Assembly: GCA_015499985.1 (NCBI GenBank)
Contig: JAAAUF010000462.1
Span: forward strand, 1-32,398
DNA: 32,398 nt
Reading direction: 5' to 3'
DNA from: Haplosporangium gracile
Lineage: Eukaryota; Mortierellomycota; Mortierellomycetes; Mortierellales; Mortierellaceae
Shown here: positions 1 to 9,943 of the stretch, piece after piece
How the letters are laid out: the number at the start of each line of letters is the position of its first letter
Numbering within the stretch: position 1 is the first letter of the stretch
The notes under the pieces: generated by a model
What the model was told of the DNA's origin: nothing
Database searches by the model: none
The model's input: the letters and a program-made list of their open reading frames with translations, nothing else
Position numbers and translations under genes: made by a program

Positions 1-1160
1 CTCCTCTGCTCGAGCCTTGCTGGCGTTCCACTTGTGCTTCTTCAGGACCACATTGCCATAGAACGAATCGAGTTCGGCCTCCACCTCCCGTTCTCTCCGT
101 ACGTAGTCGCCGATGTTTGCCTCCGGGCCATGGCGAGCTGGCAGACTGGTCTCGATTTGTCTGATAGAGGCGACCCCTTCAACTGCCTGCTCCTTTCTAC
201 GCTCCAGCCATCGTCTATGTTTGAAGGTAGGCTGATAGACAGCCTTCTGCTTGACAGCCAGGTTGAAGAACTGGGCAACGATTTCTCGGCTTCTTCATTC
301 TCATCTGCATCCTCGATATCCGATAGCAACGACTCCATGGCAACGTCAGGATCTTGCTTTTGTTCGCCGCTAGGCTGCTCGCGGGGAGGTAGAATCGCAC
401 TTGCTCCGACTACAAACGCTTAGCCGAAGTCAATGCCGAGGATCTTGATACTCTTGAGATCGCAACCCCAGTACCGGGCAGCATCCTGCTTGATCGAAAC
501 CACATCCCTGATCTCCGTCAAAAAGTAATCCGTGCCGCCAAGGGTGGATGTAAGTCAACAAGGCAGTTTATCCGCGGGCAACCTTCTGTACTTGACCGGG
601 TGGCTCTCATCCAACTTGAAAGCAAGCAGATGGAGCCGGAACCCGTCTGTCCGAATCGATCCTTGTAGAACATAGCCATTCTTGGTATAGAAGGCAGGTT
701 TAAAGTCGTCATTTCGGATACTCTGGACATGGCCCCTCATCTCCTCCAAGGGCATCAAGAAAGTCGATCTGGAGTAGTTTCGGAGCTTTTTTCGTTCATC
801 CTCTGAGTATCGACCAATGTCGTTGAGGAGTCGGGTGATAAGAAGTCCGAGTGTCGTTGTTGAAAGCCAAAGACCGATGTCAGCCTGTGAGACTCGATCG
901 GGATGCTTCAAACTTGGAAAGTCCGGGAAGGCATATGACTGAAGCACACGCCTCAAGGATGGATCTTGTCAGAAGATCTTGATTAGATCCAGCTCAGACA
1001 AACTAATGAACTCGACACTGTGAGACGACGTCGGCACCAACGAGCGACCACTCCCGCAGGCCCTGTTCAAGAGTATGAAGTTCTCTATCGCAGATCTTTG
1101 AGGGTTGATGTGACCTCTTGCTTCTGGAGGCAGAAGGTTCTTGCGCCTGAGGACCTCGAT

Positions 1161-1256
1161 CTATTTTGTTTAGGGAAAAAAAATGTGCTAGTTAGTTGGC
1201 CAATGTCAAAGACTAGTTGTAGGATGGAAGTTACAGCCTTCAACTTTTTTTTTTAC
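1161..1256 (-). other. Spliceosomal intron inside the Fanzor/TnpB-like relic
   Basis: On the minus strand the donor reads AAG|GTAAAA and the acceptor AAATAG|ATC, with a CTAACT branch-like motif about 30 bases before the acceptor. Removing 96 bases joins two blocks in phase 0 and avoids the stop that ends the unspliced frame near 1206. Length and signals match introns of the intact genes in this window. Confidence 0.55.
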
Positions 1257-1593
1257 CTTACTGCGGAGATCGATCGCTTCATTCCGGTAATACTTTTTTA
1301 GTTCGACAGATAACTGCAAGGCGGCAGACCTCAGAAATAAAGACCCGGCATACTCCTCCGTAGTTCTACCCTCAATAAAGATGGGCAAGAAGTCCTGTAC
1401 CTGTTCGATGAAACTTCGAACATGAAAACCCATTCCGCCTTTTTTTGGGAAGCTTGGTGGAGTATATGGCTGTAAGGAGCGACGAGAGAAATGGAAACGC
1501 CTCGTTTTTCTTGTCCAGACTGTTGTAGTGTTCCTCGAGTCCCTCGGGTCCGTCGGGTTCTTGAGTTGTCTCCTCCTTGCTGCTAGTGGCTAA

Positions 1594-2797
1594 ATCCTTG
1601 TCAGAGTAGGCAGGGCAAATGATGTCAAGAAGTCTCCGGTCGATTTTACTGAGGATCTTAGTGTTAGAGGAATTGGCGGTATTTGCGGTGGTGTTGGTGA
1701 CATTGGTGATGTTGGTGGTATTGGTAGCGTTGGTGGCATGGGCGGTTTTTGTGGTGTTAGTAAAGATTCTTTATTGTTGACCTCGCCTATGACCAGTCTT
1801 GTCAGCTTGCGGATTACTGGCAGCATGGGCAAGCAGACGTATTTCGCCCTTTTGAAATACCTACCCAATCTGTGACATCTCTTGATCGAGGATCAATATG
1901 CAGAATACGTCGCTCGTTTCATACCAGACGACTTCATCCGTCCAACGACCCGACTCCAGCGTTTTGACTTTGCTCGCCAAAACGCACAACGCAATGACCA
2001 GCTTGCAGTGTTTGACATTCTGATGTGCAGTCCAGAATTGACTGACCTCAGTATCCCCTTCCTGACCGTCGAGGTCGCCATGACCATTATCGCCAATTGT
2101 CCAAATCTACAGTCTTTCCGTGAGTCGACACTCGAGCGAACCATCACCCGAGCCATAGGAAGATACGGCGTCGTCAACACCGCAGGGATGCTTCTGAAGA
2201 AGTGTCGCCATCTGACCGTGCTTGATGGCGTCCATATGGAGATCGCGACTGAGCATCTAATAGCACATCTTTGGATCTGTCAAGGACTCGAGGTCTTTCG
2301 GTGTCAAATTATCGGCGTCAGCCGGCTGTCAGAGGAAAGGAGATGGACTGCCGGCAGAAGTTACTCTTTCAGCGGACCGGTGGCCACTCGCAGAGAATGA
2401 ATCGGCAGCAATCGAGAAGTACCGCTCAACAGTGCAATTGCAACATCGCTAGAACTACGATCAGCTCGCAAAAATGACCAACCTCACGGTGCTGGATCTC
2501 AGGATGGAGTACCGAAACTATAGCTTCCATCCGGGAAGGCTAACGAGCCAGTGTGTAGCACAGCTCTATATCGAAGATGAAGACCTCTTCCCGGACATGT
2601 TAGAGCTCCTCCTCGCCTCGGGGCTGGATCAACTCGCTACGCTGGAAAAGTTTGAGGTGTTTGGGATCCAGAGTGTCGACCACAGCATCGATGAAGACGA
2701 GCTACAGCGGATGGCAGAGAAATGGCCACGATTGCAGGTTGTACGAGGATTACAAGAACCTTCGGGAGATAAGGTGATTCACAATGGAGAGAAGTAG
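1594..2797 (+). pseudogene. Decayed leucine-rich-repeat (F-box/LRR-like) gene fragment
   Basis: The plus strand encodes LRR-type blocks: SLVSLRITG, LLKYLPNL, CSPELTDLSIPFL, NCPNLQSF, CRHLTVLDG, LTVLDLRMEYR and a closing WPRLQVVRGLQ. This is the layout of the LRR half of fungal F-box/LRR proteins, which select substrates for SCF ubiquitin ligases. It is broken in three places. A TGA at 1873-1875 interrupts YLPNL-HLLIED. The frame shifts by one near 2325-2345, after GVSRLSEE. A TAG at 2450-2452 precedes NYDQLAKMTNLTVLDL. The final frame ends at 2797. No F-box is seen, because the 5' end merges with the minisatellite and the antisense Fanzor-like relic; the same frame is open back to 1594. The largest intact piece (172 codons from 1882) could still be translated but would be truncated. 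Family assignment is from pattern memory. Confidence 0.65.
1693..1746. repeat. 9-bp minisatellite, six copies
   Basis: Six head-to-tail 9-bp units vary around GTTGGTGGY: gttggtgac, attggtgat, gttggtggt, attggtagc, gttggtggc, atgggcggt. On the plus strand they stay open as a Gly/Val/Ile-rich peptide in the frame leading into the LRR relic. On the minus strand they read as an Asn/Thr-rich peptide in the frame leading into the Fanzor-like relic. The tract therefore sits exactly where the two relics overlap. Confidence 0.8.
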
Positions 2798-3239
2798 CAC
2801 CGAAGAGTGTTTATACAGCAACTCCGGCCATTTGTCAAGCACGAAAAGCATCCATCGCCAGAGTTAATAGGCTCCTTTTAGGCGCTTCTATCTACATTCA
2901 ATTAGCAAAAAGATAATAATGCACCACACAAACCATGTAAAGTTGGAACCTGGAAAGGTCGTCTACTATTGGATTTATTTTCGCATCTAAACGTAAGTGC
3001 GATTGATCTACGTATTGCGGATTGTGGCTGGTCGATGTAACCTGAGGAGAGCCAGTATCGGTGGTAGGTTTAATACCGCGCGGAATGGAAGATGGAGGGG
3101 AGCAATGCAGATCCTACTGCGTCAGCGTACTGAGATGACGTTGTCGTTTGTGGGTCACGCTCCACTTAACAGTGACCCTTGAGGCAGCAGCAGCAGCAGC
3201 AGCTATGCTTGGAGAATGACCAGTGCTGAGAGATGTTAG
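2798..3239. other. Intergenic stretch between two relics
   Basis: I see no convincing gene in these 440 bases. The short frames have no recognisable domain. The only clear structure is a CAG microsatellite. Confidence 0.5.
3185..3202. repeat. (CAG)6 microsatellite
   Basis: Six perfect CAG units lie in otherwise non-coding sequence, with no coding frame around them that I can support. Confidence 0.9.
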
Positions 3240-5045
3240 ACCTGCATTACTGGCTGGACGTTCAGGCGGGACAAACGAGCTGCCGCTGTGCCTGAGGTGC
3301 CCCTATTGTTCTTGCTGGGTAAGGTCCTGAAAACGGGTGCGTTGAAGGTCTCTGACTGCCCAAGTTGGGCAGTTGTAACAAAGATGGGGCGAGGATGGCT
3401 CGAAAATTGAAATATTTGGATCTGATCCCGACATGTTCGGTGCTGTGGCGCCAATGTGCTGGATTCTACTGGAAGGACGGTGATGGGCGCAGGCTGTCCT
3501 TCCAGGCTTGTGGTTTTCGAACGTTGTCCGGCGTACTGTGTTTACTGGGTTTGCGATATGATCTCGGTTGCTGTAGACGGGTATAGCTGCTGCTACCTGA
3601 GGGAAATGTGATAGTTGCTTTCGAAACCGTCGCGACTGAAATGTTCTTGTTGTGGGCGACATTTTCTTCCTGATGTACCAAACGGCCCGCACTTCAACAG
3701 TTAAAATTGCCCGCAACAACTCTGACAATGGCTCCTGTACCCATCGAAGAATCCGAGTCCGAGTTGGACGAAGACGGAGATCGCGATGGTGTAGGCTTGG
3801 AAGCAGGTTCTGGGACGCTGATTAGCGAGAGCTTTGTTGTGTAATGCCCCACTTTCGTTTTTTTTCCGGACGCGTACAGGTCTTCAGATCGCTTTAGCAA
3901 TGCAAACGACGATGGAGAACCGACAACACTTGGACCGCCACCGATGGGCGCGAAGAACTCTTTTGAGGAGATATTCACAGCAAAGTTCTCGGGTATTCCC
4001 ACGCCAGCGGCATTACTGGGATCTGCAACCGTGTAAAGTGTGCTATTATGATCATATTAGAAGAGAAGAAGGGGCGAAACACCTCGAAATGATGATAATT
4101 TCTAAACTTACATGATCGGCTCAAACTCAAACAAGGATCAAAGAGCCTCGACTGAATTAAAAGTAAGGAGGCATTACAAAGGAACACTCTTAGGTCTTAC
4201 TCATATCGTAGATCTTACCAGGAGAACAGGTGGGACTGAAGGTTGTTGTGAATGGAAAGTCGGTCAAGAAGGAGGTATCAACTCTCCATGTCGCACTATA
4301 GGAGCTGAAAGCGTAGAGTTGTCAATGCCAATGAACAGCAAATCCGGAGATCCATGAGTCGCTGCGTTCTACAACAGTGGAGTGGAAATATCTGTTAGTG
4401 ACCAATGACAAAGTTCGATGCCATAGCATGCAAACGTACATAGAAGACAATGACTAATCCAGCCCAAACACCGGATACAGTGAGGGTTTGGTATCTTCGT
4501 CGAGGGTCGTAATGTTGACAGCGGTACCGCCCATAGAGATGGACGAATGAACGAGTTTGCTGCTTACATTAATGCCGACATAACCAAGCGTCCGATCGTT
4601 CCTGACTCCAATCCAGTTGCACGCCCGTTCAATGGCAATCTTCGTCCAAGCACTAGTTCCCGTGATAAAAGGTGCTGGCATCTATTGTTCCAGCTGGGTC
4701 GTATCGGAGACCTGCGGCCGTTGTGGCTGAAAGACTGTCTCCAACTTATTGACGAAATGCTGCAAAAACCTCTTGGGCGTTGACCGCGCAAGAAAACAGC
4801 TCTCCAAGAAACTCCCACAGACCCATTTCACCGATCGGAGAGACTACGGACCAAGTGAGATTGTTTAGTGATGTGGGACTAGCGTTGGATTTGACAAGGA
4901 CGATGCGGTCTTTAAACGCGTATTGCTCGTTATCGTAGTTTGGCGTGTTGGATATGCCGTAAAATGTTGCGTCTGGGTCGCTCGTGAGGCAATGGAGTTG
5001 CAAATTCTTCATTTGTTTATTGGTTTTATGCTGGCAGATATACAA
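3240..5045 (-). pseudogene. Broken gene for a secreted/membrane glycoprotein (beta-propeller-like family)
   Basis: Several minus-strand frames carry pieces in protein order. The first, from about 5013, begins MKNLQLHCLTSDP and includes YAFKDRIVLVKSNASP and LTWSVVSPIGEM. It runs through AVNAQEVFAAFRQ to a TAA just after 4750, and the same frame continues as AGLRYDPAGTIDASTF. A different frame then gives TSAWTKIAI and SISMGGTAVNITTLDE up to 4454. A Ser/Pro-rich stretch with SSSNSDSDSSMGTGAI lies at about 3700-3800. A short hydrophobic stretch ending in WYIRKKM and a Ser-rich tail follow down to about 3240. This order (repetitive ectodomain, Ser/Pro stalk, membrane segment, basic cytoplasmic tail) matches a paralogous family I recall from Mortierella. 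Frames change several times without good splice sites and no start or signal peptide is evident, so I call it a pseudogene. An exon-rich damaged gene cannot be fully excluded. The biochemical function of the family is unknown to me. Confidence 0.45.
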
Positions 5046-5072
5046 AAAACGTGAACAGACGTTAGGGGAAAA

Positions 5073-5180
5073 GGTAGGAAGAAGTGAGAGACAGAAGAGA
5101 AGAGAAGAGAAGAGAAAGAGAGGAGAAAAGAAAGGAGGAGAAAAGGCAAAGGAAGAAGCCGAAAGGAAGAATCAAAGGGG
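5073..5180 (+). repeat. Purine-rich (GAGAA/GAAAG) low-complexity tract
   Basis: About 100 bases are almost wholly A and G on the plus strand, with short repeated agaag/gagaa units. The tract lies upstream of the glycoprotein relic on its pyrimidine strand, like the CT-rich leaders seen before other genes here. It could be a leftover promoter or leader of the broken gene. The predicted Lys/Glu-rich peptide is an artefact of composition. Confidence 0.7.
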
Positions 5181-5429
5181 TCAAGAGGCACCATTTGTCT
5201 TGGTGTTCATCAAGGACCGGAAGGAGAAACCTAAAAAGTCATTACCGAGCACGTATTGTATCACAGGTCTAATGAGGATTACAAAGGCAGAGCACAATAC
5301 ACGCTGGAACTACGCATCTCAGCTGACCTGCTTTCATACAACTCGTTCAACGCCAAGACCTGCCTAATGCCGATTCAACGTTTCCGACGCACTCATCCGC
5401 AGTGCATTTTTGTTTTTAAAAAACTCATA

Positions 5430-5435
5430 TTTATT
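5430..5435 (-). terminator. Poly(A) signal of DPH1 (AATAAA)
   Basis: TTTATT on the plus strand reads AATAAA on the minus strand, 26 bases past the DPH1 stop. The interval from here to 5046 holds no gene I can support. Confidence 0.6.
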
Positions 5436-5460
5436 AGTTCAGCAAATACACAGCCCGTGC

Positions 5461-7334
5461 CTATGCTGGTGCAGTTGTTACAGATTGTACTGTCCCTTGG
5501 GGCGCCATTCCTGTTGAAAGTACTTTCCCGTCGGTCTTTGCTTTGCTCTTCGACGGGGATTTTCCTACGCCTCCCGCCCCTGCCGCCTTTTTGCGGATGT
5601 TCCTACCATGATTCACAGTCCACGGTCCCAAAGAATCGTTCGAGTAAAAATCCATAGGATACACGTCCTGCCAGACAATCGACTCAAATACCACCGATGC
5701 TTCATAAGGTGTCAGCAGGGGCTTTGAAAATGCGTATCCCCAGTCGATGGACAGGCGAGGGCAAGCGATCTGAATAAAGGCGTCCATGTCCTCAAACATC
5801 GCCAACTTTCCTGGAAAGATCTCTGACAGAAGAATAATGGTATAGTCGCAACCGCGCTCTTTCAACTTTAGCTCCATGTGCTATTATGTGAGCAAGACGG
5901 GAAAGATGCGATTATTTGTGAATACTTTTCAACCAGATTGTAATGTTCCGTGAACCTAAACATTCAATCGTCGGCGACAAGTACATACCTCCAAAATGGA
6001 TGTGCTGCCCTGTCGACCCAGAGTGCCAAGGATAAGTCCAAACCGCCTTGCCTTCTTGGCCGTCTCGATCGCATGCTTCCTGAGTGAGTGCATGTCGGCA
6101 TGATCATATCTCTCTCTAGTAAACTTTTTGTCGTAGGGGTCGTACCGGAACGCTGCCAAGTCGGGGTTGTGGATCATGATGGACTCCAAATGGAATCGAC
6201 CGTCGCCCACAAAGATCAATGCGTCCTCGTCCTTGGGCAGTTGAGGTGATGTGCATCCCAAAATCTCAGCTGGTGAAAGGGGCTTGGCTTGTGGGACGTT
6301 GAGGATATAGTCAATGTCGAGCTCCCTCCTTGCGGATTGAATTGCTTGAACAAATTGAATGACACCGACCAAGACCAGCTTGGAGCCTTTCTCAAAGTTC
6401 TTGCGAATGGTGGCAATGAAATGTTGAACATCGATACCGATATCCACAAAAACATAAAGCGTCTTGATAGTTGTAATATCAACAGGCACTATTTCGCATG
6501 AAACGTCTGGTTAGATATGTGTACCTAACGTAGGATCTGTAACAAGCTGTTAACTTTGAGTCGAAGTATAAAAATGAACAACATACCAAGACAACTGTGG
6601 CCGTAGTGCACCATGAAATCGCATCCGAGAGCAACAGCTGTAAAATCGTCGATACAACAGGCGCCATAGGTGACATCTCCCATGACCAAGGTCTCGACCC
6701 CGCAAAACTTTTCCAAGATGTCCGAGATGGTGCAAGCAAAAATCAAGAGACCCTCTGGGAACTGTAGTGCGACTATTAAAGACGAATGTGAGAGCATTGA
6801 GCGTGAGAAAAAAAAAGTTCCATTAAACATGAACAGCCATATGAACTTGATAGGGTGGCGCCCTTAATATGTACCTTTCTTGGCCTCAGCTTTGCGGACA
6901 CTCCAAACGGTCTTGTGGATTTCAAAGCTGTAGTTGGCGGGAAGCTGCTCGATAGCCAGGTTGAGTTTGGCGTCATTTAAGATATCGTCCGGTATCTGGT
7001 TGGCGACCCTTGGTCTGCTGGAGCCATTTGCGCTTTTGGACCCTATTGACATAACAGAGGAAGTGTGAGTATCTTGAAGTATGAAATTAGGTATATATAT
7101 GCATTTGGCAATGGCCATGAACATGAGCGAATGATGGAGAATGTTACCATCACGAATGGCGACGGCGGAGTCTTCAATGGTTGGGTCAAGGTTTGCTCCT
7201 TCTTGCTGCTGCCTCCTTGCCTTTCCGACGAACCTCTTCTTGGGCTTTCCTGAAGCAGTGAGCTCGGGCGCCTGAGTTTCTGGTGTTGGCGGTGTAGGCT
7301 GGTGGTCTGCTTGTGCTCCTGGTACCGAGTCCAT
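5461..7334 (-). CDS. DPH1: Diphthamide biosynthesis protein 1 (radical-type ACP transferase subunit)
   Basis: With Dph2, Dph1 carries a [4Fe-4S] cluster that cleaves S-adenosylmethionine and moves the 3-amino-3-carboxypropyl group to a histidine of eEF2, the first step of diphthamide synthesis in the cytosol. Five exons fit: 7334-7148, 7042-6875, 6772-6587, 6488-5989 and 5880-5461, all with GTA donors and TAG acceptors. They give 486 residues, slightly longer than human DPH1. Landmarks include [27 protein letters not shown] (from residue 119), [37 protein letters not shown] and [10 protein letters not shown]. The three expected cluster cysteines are present at about 157, 259 and 387. The C-terminal 40 residues are low-complexity Gly/Lys/Thr. 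The ATG at 7332-7334 is the first in frame and opens into a variable N-terminus ending in [10 protein letters not shown], as in homologues. Divergent from RIO2. Confidence 0.97.
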
Positions 7335-7728
7335 TGTTCGTAACTTGGCTGTGAGGGTCGTTGTCAAAAAGTGTGGGTGCGAGGGTATGGAATTAAAAGA
7401 AAAACGCTCTCGCCCGTACAGAATGTCCATGTGCGCAGCCTAGCGCTATAGCAGTCACTCAGTATGCTCAAGCCACTGTTCAAAACAAACTTTTTCTTTT
7501 TTTTTGCCACTGTTCTTTTCCATTTCTCGGTCGACAATAGAAACCAACAGTCAGTTCACATTTCATTCAGCAGCAAATCGTCAACTCATCCTTGGTCATC
7601 AGGAACAACATCTGCACAAGACTGTCATCTCACCCAAAGCAATAACAAGCATCGCACCGCAACCAACATTAACATCAACACCAACACCAACAACGACAAC
7701 AATACAACACAACAAACCATAATATAGT
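7335..7728. promoter_or_regulatory. Shared divergent promoter of DPH1 and RIO2
   Basis: Only 394 bases separate the two start codons, so both genes must be driven from here. The right half (about 7660-7725) is a CAACA-rich leader running into the RIO2 ATG, typical of leaders in this window. A T tract lies at about 7493-7505. I see no clear TATA box or named factor site. Confidence 0.65.
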
Positions 7729-9682
<1,954 letters not shown>

Positions 9683-9808
9683 GCGGAACCTATCGATAGA
9701 CTATTATGAGGCGACTGTCGTGCAGGAGCTATCTGCTCTGTCGCTGCTGTTCTTATTCCATTTACCACGCATTTCTCTTTTGCATATTTCTAGCATCTTT
9801 TCCATTAA

Positions 9809-9814
9809 AATAAA
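9809..9814 (+). terminator. Poly(A) signal of RIO2 (AATAAA)
   Basis: AATAAA lies 127 bases after the RIO2 stop, followed by a T-rich stretch at about 9838-9855. Only about 130 bases further is the stop of the convergent serine-rich gene. Confidence 0.6.
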
Positions 9815-9943
9815 CTCGTTGCCTGTATTATTCTTATCTTTCTTTTTTTTTCATCCTTGTGCTATTGTATTAGTCCCCGCATGTTTTCATGACATACAAA
9901 AACTGAAATTCTGGTGGCAAATGTATTTACTGCGTCAACCCCT

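Larger units (their letters stand above)
1..1770 (-). pseudogene. Decayed Fanzor/TnpB-like (IS605 OrfB-related) gene, 3' end outside window
   Basis: Read on the minus strand, this resembles a protein family I recall as common in Mortierella that ends in a TnpB-type zinc ribbon; Fanzors are eukaryotic TnpB relatives acting as RNA-guided nucleases. The best in-window evidence is ILGIDFG at 423-440, a RuvC-I-like GIDxG motif (Asp codon 429-431). Other family-like blocks are the stretch with LRSAALQLSVELKKYYRNEA (exon before 1257), GYVLQGSIRTDGF (about 640-690) and FFNLAVKQKAVYQPTFKHRR (about 200-270). A phase-0 intron fits at 1161-1256 (GTAAAA donor, TAG acceptor). Three stops lie in one frame: TGA 969-971, TGA 555-557 and TAA 420-422, the last directly after GIDFG. 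The frame also shifts in the seven-base A run (plus-strand T) at 1440-1446 and again between about 420 and 290. The later RuvC motifs and zinc ribbon would lie beyond position 1. The N-terminus is uncertain; a stop at 1771-1773 bounds the open frame. Certainly broken; family assignment is moderately sure. Confidence 0.62.

Noticed and set aside
34..423. 129-codon plus-strand open frame at the left edge
   Set aside because: It is the antisense shadow of the Fanzor-like relic, whose family-like peptides lie on the minus strand.
1590..1868. Minus-strand Pro/Thr-rich 92-codon frame
   Set aside because: It comes from the 9-bp minisatellite read in a third frame. The neighbouring minus frame leads directly into the Fanzor-like relic.
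4984..5367. Lys/Glu-rich 127-codon plus frame
   Set aside because: Its composition is dictated by the purine tract at 5073-5180; there is no domain and no promoter context.
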